Positions 19,225-27,716 of a stretch of 64,000 nt of DNA are shown in pieces. The notes under the pieces were generated by a model. That model made no database searches. It saw only the letters and a program-made list of their open reading frames with translations, and was not told where the DNA came from. A program made the position numbers and the translations under genes. How positions within the stretch are numbered: position 1 is the first letter of the stretch; the number at the start of each line of letters is the position of its first letter. The stretch is from Novipirellula caenicola (lineage in GTDB: Bacteria; Planctomycetota; Planctomycetia; Pirellulales; Pirellulaceae): contig NZ_BAABRO010000002.1 in the NCBI RefSeq assembly GCF_039545035.1, positions 496,001 through 560,000 on the forward strand, given 5' to 3'.

Positions 19225-19977
19225 ATGACGTGTAAGCCTTTGATCGGCATGAATGCCGACTTTCGTGCTGCCAATCGTAACGTACCCGCCTACAGTTACA
19301 TCGCAGCAGGATACTTTCAATCGGTGATCGCAGCGGGAGGGATTCCAGTTGTATTACCGCCGATGGACGACGCGGAATCGATCCACACCGCGATTGAAAA
19401 CTTGCATGGTTTTATCATGATCGGCGGAGCCGACCTGGACCCACGCAACGATGGCTTTATGTTGCATCCTTCGGTTCGCCCGTTGGATCCTGTTCGCGAA
19501 ACCAGCGACCGCTTGATCATCGCTGAACTTGCCGAACGTCGCGTTCCCGTGCTCGGAATTGGCACCGGCATGCAATTGTTGAATGTTCACCAGGGCGGAA
19601 ACCTGTTCTTGAACATCAAAGAGGACCTGCCCAACGCAGTGCCTCACCACGACCCTCACGATCCCAATCACCGCCACACGCTGAACGTGGAAAGCGACTC
19701 GTTGGTCGGCCGCGTTTACGGCGATGGCGAAATCCGTGTTAGCAGCCGTCATCACATGGCAATTGACGAAGTCGCTCCTGGCTTCCGCGTGACCGCACGC
19801 TGCCCCGATGGCGTGATCGAAGCGATCGAAAGCGAGATGATGGATTGGTTTGCCCTGGGAACTCAATTCCATCCTGAGTGCGGAGCCGCATCGGCGCTTG
19901 ACATCCGCATCTTCGAAGAATTCATCGATGGCGTGCGTGAACGCGTCATGCAAGAAGACCTTCGACTGGTGGCCTAG
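19225..19977 (+). CDS. Peptidase C26 / class I glutamine amidotransferase-fold protein lacking the catalytic Cys
   Basis: A 250-residue protein with the fold of gamma-glutamyl-GABA hydrolase (PuuD): MIGGADLDPRND, RETSDRLIIAEL, GMQLLNVHQGGNLF, and the His/Glu pair in GTQFHPECG. The nucleophile elbow, normally GICRGMQ, reads GIGTGMQ: the Cys is Gly113 (codon GGC at 19561) and the Arg is Thr114. The usual hydrolase reaction is therefore unlikely, and the protein may bind a gamma-glutamyl ligand or use another chemistry. The ATG at 19225 has GAGGAA at proper distance; an upstream frame extension to 19177 lacks protein character. The gene is monocistronic. Confidence 0.85.
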   Translation: MTCKPLIGMNADFRAANRNVPAYSYIAAGYFQSVIAAGGIPVVLPPMDDAESIHTAIENLHGFIMIGGADLDPRNDGFMLHPSVRPLDPVRETSDRLIIAELAERRVPVLGIGTGMQLLNVHQGGNLFLNIKEDLPNAVPHHDPHDPNHRHTLNVESDSLVGRVYGDGEIRVSSRHHMAIDEVAPGFRVTARCPDGVIEAIESEMMDWFALGTQFHPECGAASALDIRIFEEFIDGVRERVMQEDLRLVA

Positions 19978-20309
19978 TTCCACATCGCTCGAACCCCGCC
20001 ATCCTGCTTCGAGGAGCGAAGTAGGATCGGCAACTTGTTCGAGCTGGCAAACATCGACAACATTGCTTTTCCGCTTTGTTCGCACGGACTCGCGATCCAA
20101 CGGTCACAATGTCGTCCTCGATTCCACTAGACGCTGCACCGCAGAAGGAGTCTGCAAATCGCAGCGAGTTGATTCGAAAACCAATTTAGTAAGTAGAGCT
20201 ACGCACGGACGGGTGATTAGGGAGATTGAAAACGAACTTCATTGCCGCGACAAACATTTCGATTGACGCACGGATTCGCGTTCACCGGACAAGAGGTCCC
20301 AGGATTGAA

Positions 20310-20399
20310 ATGCAAGAAGCATCAAAGGTAATCGCCAGCCAGGACGGCAGGCGGATCAAGCTTGGAAGCAACGATCGTTTCGCTGGAAAATTAAACTAA
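20310..20399 (+). CDS. Possible 29-residue small protein
   Basis: A short frame, ATG at 20310 to TAA at 20399, with AGGA five bases before the start. It encodes a basic, polar peptide (MQEASKVIASQDGRRIKLGS and nine more residues). It is followed within 32 bp by a strong terminator hairpin. Nothing else in the 517 bp between the C26 and AEC genes would explain that terminator on this strand. A noncoding RNA ending at the hairpin is an equal alternative. Confidence 0.35.
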   Translation: MQEASKVIASQDGRRIKLGSNDRFAGKLN

Positions 20400-20430
20400 G
20401 ACGGAGAGTCACGGCTGACTAAACAATGAG

Positions 20431-20470
20431 GCCGGGCGTGCACTGAGTTGAGGCACGCCCGGCTTCTTTT
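20431..20470 (+). terminator. Rho-independent terminator
   Basis: An 11-bp perfect stem (GCCGGGCGTGC, 20431-20441, with 20453-20463), an 11-base loop and the tail TTCTTTT at 20464-20470. It points rightward. It ends a short transcript from the 19978-20430 spacer or the distant C26 gene. Confidence 0.85.
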
Positions 20471-20494
20471 ATGCGCCGCCGGCAACCCACCCAC

Positions 20495-21469
20495 TCAAAT
20501 GCCGAACCACCATTTGCCGATTCCCAACCACACCGGCACCAACAAGATTCCGGCGATCGACGTCGCCAAGACCACCCGCAGCGCGGTCGAGGTATCACGC
20601 CCATACAACCGCACCAACACAATCGGGAACACCGCGGCGGGCATCGCGGCTTCCAGCATCACCACCTGCTTCATGTCGATCGTCATCAAATTGGACCACG
20701 CCGCGATCGCGGTGGCCAACCCGATCATCAAACTTGGCAGCAACAATTGGCGGATCGCGATCGACCAAGCGATCACACGGCCTGATCCCGCCCATGTGGT
20801 TTCCTTCACGTAGTCGACGATGATCGCGCCGCTTAGCAGCAACCCCATCGGGATGGCGCAATTGCCCAGCATCTCGATGGCACTCATGCATGAAGCGGGC
20901 ACCCATTGCTCGAGTCCATAACGCCTCATCACTCCGGCGATGATCACGGTTACCGCCGGCGCGCTCAACATCACCCGCCGCCACCCACCACCGCTCTGAC
21001 CACCGATCACGGCAATCCCGATACTCCACAGCGCCATGTCGACACCGACGTTGTGCAAAATTAGATCCACCTCGGCCTGCGGGTAGAACCGCTGAGCCAA
21101 CGGCAGCGGGATGTAACCGTAATTGCAAATGCCGACGCAAAGTGCAAACGTTCGCTGCTTTGAATCGCTGTCCAGTCCGATCCAATGCCCGGCGTAGCGA
21201 GCGATCAAAAAGCCAACCAGGAACCCGATCGCCGTCGTCCCAAATCCAAACGTCGGCGGAAACCAAGCGGTCGAAAACTGACTCATTTGATCACTGGTCA
21301 AAATCCGGTGAGCAAACAGGGCGGGCAACAGCACCTTGGCGGTCAGGTTGGCAAGCGAATGGTCCGCTTGCCGGGTCAACCAGCCGGTTTGACGGCACAG
21401 AACCCCGACCCCCATCACCAAAAACACGCCCAGGACACTCGAAATGATGGGCCATAAATCAGAAAGCAT
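20495..21469 (-). CDS. AEC family transporter (auxin efflux carrier-like)
   Basis: A 324-residue inner-membrane protein with about ten helices in two halves. Typical AEC features: an N-terminal MLSDLWPIISSVLGVFLVMG, CVGICNYGYIPLPLAQ in the first half, and CAIPMGLLLSGAII plus LEAAMPAAVFPIVL in the second. Bacterial members export malate, malonate or other organic anions. The frame is open to 21640, but ATG 21469 starts just before the first helix and fits the family length. No clear ribosome binding site is visible. It is divergent from the tatA pair. Confidence 0.85.
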   Translation of the reverse strand: MLSDLWPIISSVLGVFLVMGVGVLCRQTGWLTRQADHSLANLTAKVLLPALFAHRILTSDQMSQFSTAWFPPTFGFGTTAIGFLVGFLIARYAGHWIGLDSDSKQRTFALCVGICNYGYIPLPLAQRFYPQAEVDLILHNVGVDMALWSIGIAVIGGQSGGGWRRVMLSAPAVTVIIAGVMRRYGLEQWVPASCMSAIEMLGNCAIPMGLLLSGAIIVDYVKETTWAGSGRVIAWSIAIRQLLLPSLMIGLATAIAAWSNLMTIDMKQVVMLEAAMPAAVFPIVLVRLYGRDTSTALRVVLATSIAGILLVPVWLGIGKWWFGI

Positions 21470-21745
21470 TGCGTTGGCTTGCCCGTCGTAGCGGGGTGAT
21501 CGAGGAAAGGCGTCAAAATCCGACCCCAAATAGACCCGCAAACTGATTTTTGAGCCACGGGACTTTGACTCTTCTCGCCCGGACAATACAATGGGGGCAA
21601 CGCGAGCGAAGTTGCTCGCCCCCCATCCATCCCCGACCATCGGTTCTGGAGGTGTTCGGCGCCCCCGCGTGTCGATCGACCTACCCGCTTTCGCCGAAGT
21701 TTGCGTCAGGATTCTCCTTCAAGAGCCTCGGTAGCGGAGCAAAAA

Positions 21746-21973
21746 ATGTTAATGATGTCGATGTTTACGCAGTGCATGGTACTGGCATTCGGTTTCCCTG
21801 GACTTCCCGAATTGATGGTCGTGCTGTTGATTGCACTGGTCCTGTTCGGCGGAGCCAAGCTGCCTAGTTTGATGCGAAACCTCGGTCGCAGTGCGAACGA
21901 GTTCAAACGTGGCATGGCGGAAACGGCGGACGACGAAGAGGACGAGACCCACTCGCCAAGCGGGAAAGCGTAA
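21746..21973 (+). CDS. tatA: Sec-independent translocase TatA/E-type protein (first of a pair)
   Basis: A 75-residue protein with the TatA plan: short N-terminus, the FG(x)P elbow (FGFPGLPELMVV), one membrane helix, the hinge FGGAKLPSLMRNLGRS, an amphipathic helix and an acidic tail (ADDEEDETHS). TatA oligomers form the pore for folded twin-arginine substrates. The ATG at 21746 follows GGAG by six bases; the longer frame from 21701 is not used. The second TatA-type gene starts one base after this stop. No tatC is in the window; the DUF1552 protein at 48.8 kb is a likely Tat substrate. Confidence 0.88.
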   Translation: MLMMSMFTQCMVLAFGFPGLPELMVVLLIALVLFGGAKLPSLMRNLGRSANEFKRGMAETADDEEDETHSPSGKA

Positions 21974-21974
21974 C

Positions 21975-22244
21975 ATGTTTGGTTTGTCACCATTTGAGTT
22001 GATGGTGATCGGAGTCATCGCAGTCGTGTTGTTTGGCGGCAATCTCCCCGAGGTTGCCCGCAAATTTGGCAGCAGCTACCGCGATGTGCGACGCACTCTC
22101 AACGACGTCCAGCAACAATTTCGCGAGGCCGAATACGAAGCCAAGCGAGCCTTGACGATGGACACGCCTGCATCGACCAAGCTGGACGAGCCGGAGGAAG
22201 AACCCGAAGAGCCATCGGCTCCAAAGTTCAAACCCCCAGCCTGA
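21975..22244 (+). CDS. Sec-independent translocase TatA/B-type protein (second of a pair)
   Basis: An 89-residue protein: MFGLSPFELMVIGVIAVVLF, then GGNLPEVARKFGSSYRDVRR, a long amphipathic helix and a Glu/Pro-rich tail. It has the TatA/B family form with a helix and tail between TatA and TatB in length. Starting one base after the first tatA-type gene, it is surely cotranslated. One may serve as TatA and the other as TatB, since differing tails are seen (acidic versus Glu/Pro-rich); this is inference. Confidence 0.85.
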   Translation: MFGLSPFELMVIGVIAVVLFGGNLPEVARKFGSSYRDVRRTLNDVQQQFREAEYEAKRALTMDTPASTKLDEPEEEPEEPSAPKFKPPA

Positions 22245-22323
22245 TCAAGCGACGTGGATTACGATTCTGGCTGGAAGCCGCTGCGGTAATCAAGCCGAGC
22301 TTCCAGCCAATCGGCGTTCATCC

Positions 22324-22374
22324 CTAGTCGTCGTTTCCCGCTAGTCGCCGTTCCCTCCTAGTCGCGACGGAGCG
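22324..22374. repeat. 17-bp direct repeats beginning CTAGTCG
   Basis: CTAGTCG occurs at 22324, 22341 and 22358, exactly 17 bp apart; the units diverge after the first ten bases. It lies in the 313 bp spacer between the tat pair and the tRNA gene. The third unit continues into a small hairpin (TCGC...GCGA). No gene is seen in this spacer. Confidence 0.6.
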
Positions 22375-22557
22375 ACGTTTGGGGACGGCAGAGATTTTTC
22401 GACAAACATTTTTCTACCGCGAAAAACATTTTCGGCACCAGCCACTGGAACCGATCCGCGTCTGCGGTTACGCTTTGAAGCCTGTCGACGCCGTCGTGAA
22501 GTCACCCGCAATACCATTGCGAAATTCCCGACCGAAACCGCGACGACGGAAAAAAGA

Positions 22558-22631
22558 GGGCGATTGGCTCAGTTGGTTAGAGCGATGCTTTCACACGGCA
22601 TAGGTCACTGGTTCGAATCCAGTATCGCCCA
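22558..22631 (+). tRNA. tRNA-Val (anticodon CAC)
   Basis: A complete cloverleaf: acceptor GGGCGAT/ATCGCCC, D stem GCTC/GAGC, anticodon stem ATGCT/GGCAT with loop TTCACAC (anticodon CAC, reads GTG), T arm ACTGG-TTCGAAT-CCAGT and discriminator A at 22631. The CCA end is not encoded. A repeat-rich accessory stretch begins directly downstream, and tRNA 3' ends are frequent integration sites. Confidence 0.95.
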
Positions 22632-22720
22632 CTCTTTTGAACGCAGGTTGATAGCCCAACGAGGCTAGTTGACCATCTGCCGTTCCCGCAACAAGCGATG
22701 CCACCTCACCGGCACAAACT

Positions 22721-22781
22721 TCTCTGGCCGACTAATATCTCTGGCCGACTAATATCTCTGGTCGACTAATATCTCTGGCCA
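22721..22781. repeat. 17-bp tandem repeat, about 3.6 copies
   Basis: The unit TCTCTGGCCGACTAATA is repeated at 22721, 22738 and 22755 (one C-to-T change) with a partial fourth copy at 22772. It begins 90 bp after the tRNA. No gene is visible from 22632 to 23446; the rest of that spacer is the divergent copy of a longer repeat described separately. Confidence 0.85.
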
Positions 22782-23041
22782 AGCGATACCTCAGGCCAAA
22801 CGTTTTTCACATCGGCCAGCAACGATCTCGATCTTGGCCCATTCTGATTCGCCTGAATCCCGAACGAAATGCGTCGCCCTTTCTGGCTGATGGCCGCGAC
22901 TAGCGATCGGCAGTCGCTGGAGCTGGCGTCCTTCACCCGAATCCAACCCCGCCCCGCTTTCGTTCGTCCTTTTCTTCCTTCGCTGAGCCAGCAGGCCGGA
23001 GACAGCACGTTCATTGCGACCGAGAATGCTCATCGTCAAAC

Positions 23042-23330
23042 CGACAGCATCATCATTTTCCTGTCACCCATCTTCCTGTAATCTCCAGACCGCCGGATAA
23101 CGTGGATTCCAAAAGACGGAGTCAGTCGCATCTAACTGCGTCTCAACCTAGCGTTCGGTGACATCCGCCGACGTGATCGTGCCATCGTCGCCTGGCACAT
23201 CCAATCTTGATTTGTGCCAATTAGCGGCAAGGAGTGTTCGGTACAGGCAAAGCAAAGCGAACACTAATACGCACCAATCGACACGGTTAGGAACTGCAAC
23301 TACCGCAAGCACTTGAGTCAGACAGCAAAG
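23042..23330. repeat. Diverged copy of the 508-bp repeat
   Basis: From ACAGCATCATCATTTTCCTG onward this segment follows the same order of words as the tandem copies at 24.1-25.2 kb (TTTTCCTGT, CTGTAATC, GAGTCAG, CTGCGTCTCAACCTA, ATCGACACG), but with many substitutions. It is probably an old copy of the same repeat. The palindrome at its head has kept only its right arm clearly. Confidence 0.6.
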
Positions 23331-23446
23331 TTCTTTCGACACGCCCCGAACAAAGCGATTGAGCCTGAACTACCCAAAATTGCACCTAGGCCTGCCGACG
23401 CCGCCAAACAGCACAAGGCCTGCTGAAGCCCCAGCGCAAAACTATA

Positions 23447-23791
23447 TTAGCGGCGGCGGTGAAGCGTGATACGGTCGCCCACCCCAAAAGCGAGCGCCCC
23501 GACCACGCCACCGATGACGCCGATGATAAGCACGCGAATCAATGTTTCGACGTATTCAGCGAAGTTGAGATACGAGTCGGGCTGAATCCACAACACATCT
23601 GCGATCGTCCAGAGAAACGCGACCACGGGACCACAGACAAAAGCAACAATCGGAAGCCAACGACGCGACGAGGTCGTTGCAGATGGTGGGCGAACAAACC
23701 GGAACACGACGACGCCAATCACCAACAAGATAGCAGCGGCAATCAAATTGCCACGCATGTCGATCAGTGCAGGCATCGGTATGAACATCAT
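23447..23791 (-). CDS. Small membrane protein of unknown function
   Basis: A 114-residue protein with three to four hydrophobic segments (about 14-30, 45-65, 83-105), a basic loop (PPSATTSSRRW) and a basic C-terminus (DRITLHRRR). The alternation of helices and charges, and codon use like nearby genes, support a real gene. The start is one of two adjacent ATGs (23791/23788); no clear ribosome site. No family is recognised. It lies alone in a repeat-rich region. Confidence 0.55.
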   Translation of the reverse strand: MMFIPMPALIDMRGNLIAAAILLVIGVVVFRFVRPPSATTSSRRWLPIVAFVCGPVVAFLWTIADVLWIQPDSYLNFAEYVETLIRVLIIGVIGGVVGALAFGVGDRITLHRRR

Positions 23792-24098
23792 CGAATGAGG
23801 GTCTACTAACGGATCCGCACCGCCATCGCCGCAGTTCGCGACACCAAACAGCCGTGCACGTCGTGCAGTCTACCAAAGGCGGAATGTCAAGGCGATTCGG
23901 CATGAATGCCCACGAGTGCCGCTGAGACGTGTTGGCTGCCGCACCTTATCGGTGGAGGCTCTAGGCAGAAACTCGCTTTTCAGACTTCCGATTTCCGTCA
24001 ATTTTTTTGACGAGGCACCAAGGGTAACTACAAAGTTCGGCTGCACGACAAATCGGCTCCCGAGACATGGGTTCAGACACCCATCAAACAAAGGTGGA

Positions 24099-24180
24099 TT
24101 TTCAGAAAGATGAGCGACAGAAAAATGCTCACCCCCAACTTACAGCATCATCATTTTCCTGTCACCGATTTTCCTGTAAT
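24099..24180. repeat. Palindromic element (ACAGGAAAATG family), copy at 24.1 kb
   Basis: The left arm, beginning TTTTCAGAAAGATG, is partly degraded; the right arm (CATTTTCCTGTCACC, then ATTTTCCTGTAA) is intact. It uses the same doubled core as the array at 46.4-48.8 kb and lies across the left end of the 508-bp tandem repeat. Confidence 0.7.
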
Positions 24181-25158
24181 CTTCTGACCGCATGTTAATG
24201 CGGATCGCAACGGCTCGAGTCAGGTGCATCTGACTGCACCTCAACCTAAAGTACGGTGACGTCGACCGACGTAATTTTGCCATCGGCGTCTCACACAGCC
24301 AATCGAAATAATCGCAATCAGCGGCAGTGAGTGTCGGCGCAGCCAAAGAAAGGGGAACACCCTTGCGAACTAATCGACACGAAAGAGGAACTGCAGCTGC
24401 GGCAAGCACATAAGTCGCCAACCAAGTTTTTACATGCGACACGGAGCCGTACCTTATGGATTGTGGCTCCACGCAGGAGGCTCACTCCTCAGAATTCTGA
24501 TTTCAAACGATAATTTGAACCACGCACTATGAGCTGCTGCAAGGTCGATTGAGGAGAAATCGATCTCGCGATGCATCGCTTGATTGAACAATCAAGCAAA
24601 GGTGGATTTACAGGAAAATGAAGGACAGAAAAATGAGCAGCACCCAATTGCAGCATCATCATTTTCCTGTCTCCCATCTTCCTGTAATCTTCCAACCGCC
24701 TGGTAATGCGGATCGCAACGGCTCGAGTCAGGTGCATTTGACTGCACCTCAACCTATAAATCGGTAACGTCGACCGACGTAATTTTGCCATCGGCGTCTC
24801 ACACAGCCAATCGAAATAATCGCAATCAGCGGCAATGAGTGTCGGCGCAGCCAAAGAAAGGGGAACGCTCTTGCGAACTAATCGACACGAAATAAGAATT
24901 GCAGCTGCGGCAAGCACATAAGTCGCAACCAAGTTTGTACATGCGACACGGAGCCGTACCTTATGGATTGTGGCTCCACGCAGGAGGCTCACTCCTCAGA
25001 ATTCTGATTTCAAACGATAATTTGAACCACGCACTATGAGCTGCTGCAAGGTCGATTGAGGAGAAATCGATCTCGCGAAGCATTGCTTGATTGAACGATC
25101 AGGCAAAGGTGGATTTACAGGAAAATGAAGGACAGAAAGATGGGCAGTCCCCAACTTA
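24143..25158. repeat. 508-bp tandem direct repeat, two copies
   Basis: Copies at 24143-24650 and 24651-25158 are nearly identical over their length (for example TTATGGATTGTGGCTCCACG and AGAATTCTGATTTCAAACGA in both). The third occurrence of the head word CAGAATCATCATTTTCCTGT at 25159 marks the right boundary, so each junction coincides with a copy of the ACAGGAAAATG palindrome. Long frames on the minus strand of both copies are parallel products of the repeat, not genes. The 1.6 kb between the small membrane proteins (23792-25380) holds only this and the flanking repeats. Confidence 0.85.
24608..24687. repeat. Palindromic element, copy at 24.6 kb
   Basis: Left arm TTACAGGAAAATGAAGGACA and right arm ending CTTCCTGTAA pair imperfectly around a centre GCAGCACCCAATTGCAGC. 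It forms the junction of the two 508-bp copies. Confidence 0.8.
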
Positions 25159-25357
25159 CAGAATCATCATTTTCCTGTCACCCATTTTCCTGTATTCCTC
25201 TGAATGCAGGACATCATCCGGGGCACTGCGATGTATCGAGCTGCACTCTCCACTAGGATTCGTTATGTGATACGACGTCGCGTCGACGATCTAGCCGCCT
25301 CCTGCCACGAAGCGGCTCGCCTCGAACATGGGTTTGGGATCAGGCTCGCCCGTCGCT
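25072..25357. repeat. Dispersed ~285-bp repeat, first copy, with palindromic element at 25115-25194
   Basis: From CTCGCGAAGCAT to a GGCTCG..CGTCGC end, this stretch matches 27397-27682 (shared words include GCAGGACATCATCCGGGGCA and GCCACGAAGCGGCTCGCC with one change). It contains one complete ACAGGAAAATG palindrome. The copy pair flanks the segment with the Imm21-like and DUF4304 genes. Confidence 0.8.
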
Positions 25358-25380
25358 GACATCACCCCTCCCCTATGTAG

Positions 25381-25716
25381 TTAGGCGACCGGTTGCGATG
25401 GACGTGGACGCCAGCGGAGCGAAAGCCGACGAAACAGGATGGCAACAGGCAGCAGGGCGGCGTTAACAAGAACGACGCGAATGGCTACACCCACGAGGAA
25501 TACGATGTCTTGATCGGGCGTCCCACTCCAATCAGATTCTGCGATCTCAGACTGAACCCACTGGACGTCGAACCCGAGTACAGCGAACGCCACGGCGACG
25601 TGACCTGCGATGATGCCCCAACCGCGTCCAGCGAATGATGCGATTGCAGTGATGCACAGAAAAGTGAGCCACGCGATCGGCGAATAGGATAGCAGTTGGT
25701 GGAGCATCGATGGCAT
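25381..25716 (-). CDS. Small membrane protein of unknown function
   Basis: A 111-residue protein with three hydrophobic segments (SPIAWLTFLCITAIASF; IIAGHVAVAFAVLGF; VFLVGVAIRVVLVNAALLPV) and a basic, proline-containing C-terminus. The ATG at 25716 starts just before the first helix; the frame also extends to a TTG at 25743. No family is recognised. It is enclosed by repeats and could be cargo of the repeated region. Confidence 0.5.
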   Translation of the reverse strand: MPSMLHQLLSYSPIAWLTFLCITAIASFAGRGWGIIAGHVAVAFAVLGFDVQWVQSEIAESDWSGTPDQDIVFLVGVAIRVVLVNAALLPVAILFRRLSLRWRPRPSQPVA

Positions 25717-25895
25717 CGAAGTGGTTTGCTCAAGGTCGCACAACGGGTTGCATATCCGACGCCGCCTCGGACGAAGCTGAAAACGTCGAATGACCGATTG
25801 ATTCTATGTCAGGGCGTCCGCTGACTCAAACACAAAGGCGACCCGCGAAGTGGGCATTGCGGATACGCATTGTTGGCCGTGCTTCCGTCAAAATG

Positions 25896-26462
25896 CTAGC
25901 CATCGAGTTTCAACAGAAAACGAAACAAGACGAACGCGGGGTCGTTGCCCACATTTCGACAATCGCTGGAATCGCCACGTTGTATCAGATATTCCCCGGC
26001 AGCAAGTTTAACTTCAAAGAAGTTCTTCAGGTTCGGATCAGCACCGTGGTCGCATGCATTCATGAGGACGAAGTCTGATTCGGCGGTGTGCCAGTCGAGC
26101 TCGTCGGACCATGTGACTTCGTTCAGCCTCGATGTTGTCGGCAGACCACCATTGACGAGCATGCGCTGATCCTGCCACCACGTCAGCGAATCAAGCTCTG
26201 CACCAAAGACCAGCCCCTTCCCCGGACCAACCGAGATCGTCTCGACGGCTCCGCTGAGAGAGCACGCCCGATCGTAATCGGTTTTCGGGTTTGAAAAATC
26301 GAAATCGTCACAGATATTGAACGCACCGTCTGGGAGTTCGAGGTCGGGTAACCCATCCTCCGGGTCGGCCGGAAGGTAGAAGCCGCGCCAATAGTGCAGG
26401 ATGCTCACGGGAAGCAGAATTGGGGCGGCCCCAGAGTAGTCCTCGAATCTAATCTTGGTCAC
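25896..26462 (-). CDS. Imm21-like immunity protein
   Basis: A 188-residue soluble protein. The order of motifs fits the Imm21 immunity family of polymorphic toxin systems as I know it: a start like SGAAPILLPVSILHYWRGF (family form: GGPLLLLP....WRG), a central DYDRAC, then ISVGPGKGLVFGAE and TWW. Such proteins neutralise a cognate nuclease or deaminase toxin tip. No toxin gene is in the window, so this is an orphan. The GTG at 26462 has AAGG four bases upstream and lies just before the conserved region; the open frame reaches an ATG at 26528 whose extra residues look unlike the family. Confidence 0.7.
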   Translation of the reverse strand: MTKIRFEDYSGAAPILLPVSILHYWRGFYLPADPEDGLPDLELPDGAFNICDDFDFSNPKTDYDRACSLSGAVETISVGPGKGLVFGAELDSLTWWQDQRMLVNGGLPTTSRLNEVTWSDELDWHTAESDFVLMNACDHGADPNLKNFFEVKLAAGEYLIQRGDSSDCRNVGNDPAFVLFRFLLKLDG

Positions 26463-26630
26463 ATTACCTTGCCTTCGATTGGACAATGGGCTGGCATTCA
26501 CGACAACGCCTCGATGGAAGCGAACCATGTCATGAATCTAAGCTGATTGTATAACACCAACGAGGTTTGCACTACGTCGAAGGTGTCCGCGAAGCGGCGC
26601 AGCGTGAATGCCTTGTCGTCGATCGAACAG

Positions 26631-27266
26631 CTACAACGACGCTCTAGCTAAAACGTCCTTTAGATGATGAAGCAAAGTCGATGCTCGCTCGGGACAAATA
26701 TCGATTGCCGCCTGTGAGAATTCGGCAGCCCTCTCGGTGTTGCCACGAGCCAACGAGATACGGGCAAAGTGCAGAAAGTTACGGGCATGTCGGGCACCCA
26801 GCAGCGGATGCCCGGTATGTTCATCGAAGTCGCCCACGGAAGCCTCCGTCACGGGGCCTGGAATTGTCATCAATGGTTGGACGAACGTGGCATGAAGGTC
26901 GTCGAAGTCTGCTGCCAGTTGTTCAGCAAGATCGACCGAATAGGGCCAACCGGCCATTGCGTTTTGCGGCGGCTTAAGACGGGTGTGAAAAATGCATTCG
27001 GGTTCTTTGATTTTCTTCGCGTCCGGCGTGGATTCACCTTCCGTTGGCACGAACAACGGCTGGACTCCAACGTTTACGTAGAATCGCTCACCGCCTGAAC
27101 TCTTTTGGAAGTTGACGACCGAAACGGCATTTTCATCTACGAGCCGGTAGTTCTGGCCAGAGCCTTTGTAGCCGTGGGCGCGAAGTCGAGGCGCGACAAC
27201 GGCGAGAACGTCTTTGAGTACGACCGACAATTCAAGAGACCTCGCACCGACAACGGAGTTATGCAC
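26631..27266 (-). CDS. DUF4304 domain protein
   Basis: A 211-residue soluble protein. The first ~150 residues match the DUF4304 pattern: LRAHGYKGSGQNYRL, VSVVNFQKSSGGERFYVNVG, and ECIFHTRL. The C-terminal 60 residues (ARHARNFLHFARISLARGNT and on) read as a helical repeat of the TPR type. DUF4304 has no known activity; it is often found alone or in groups of immunity-type genes. The start is a GTG at 27266; an ATG is absent nearby. It lies 100 bp upstream of the Imm21-like gene on the same strand, so the two may form one unit. Confidence 0.75.
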   Translation of the reverse strand: MHNSVVGARSLELSVVLKDVLAVVAPRLRAHGYKGSGQNYRLVDENAVSVVNFQKSSGGERFYVNVGVQPLFVPTEGESTPDAKKIKEPECIFHTRLKPPQNAMAGWPYSVDLAEQLAADFDDLHATFVQPLMTIPGPVTEASVGDFDEHTGHPLLGARHARNFLHFARISLARGNTERAAEFSQAAIDICPERASTLLHHLKDVLARASL

Positions 27267-27396
27267 GACTCGGTGTCGTATCTTTATGGGGAGGAGACTC
27301 CACGCTGGAGTCTCGCTTTTGATTGCACTGATTCTATTCAGTCGTTGCTGGCAATGTACTATGGGTTGCTAGTCAGTTCATTGTGTAGGAACCGAC

Positions 27397-27682
27397 CTCG
27401 CGAAGCATCGCTTCATCGACCAATCAAGCAAAGGTGGATTTACAGGAAAATGAAGGACAGAAAAATGATCAGCCCCCAACTGTAGCATCACTATTTTCCT
27501 GTCACCCATTTTCCTGTATTCCTATGATTGCAGGACATCATCCGGGGCACTGCGATGCATCGCGCGGCACTCTCCACCAGCGTTTGGCAATGTCAAACGA
27601 CGTCGCTTTAACGATCCAGCCTCCTCCCGCCACAAAGCGGCTCGCCTTCAACATGGGTTTGGGATTAGGCTCGTCCCTCGCA
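27397..27682. repeat. Dispersed ~285-bp repeat, second copy, with palindromic element at 27440-27518
   Basis: Matches 25072-25357 in the same orientation, including the complete palindrome and the unique stretch that follows it (GGACATCATCCGGGGCACTG). The flanks before and after are unrelated. The 450 bp between the DUF4304 gene and the zinc-ribbon fragment hold nothing else. Confidence 0.8.
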
Positions 27683-27716
27683 GCCCCCAAACCTGAAGAA
27701 CTTGTGTGACCGTGAA

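Noticed and set aside
22558-22631. tRNA for another amino acid
   Set aside because: The loop TTCACAC gives anticodon CAC, which is valine.
24140-24992. Two minus-strand genes of 110 and 167 residues
   Set aside because: They lie on the two copies of the 508-bp repeat and give parallel, low-quality sequences with the palindrome at one end.
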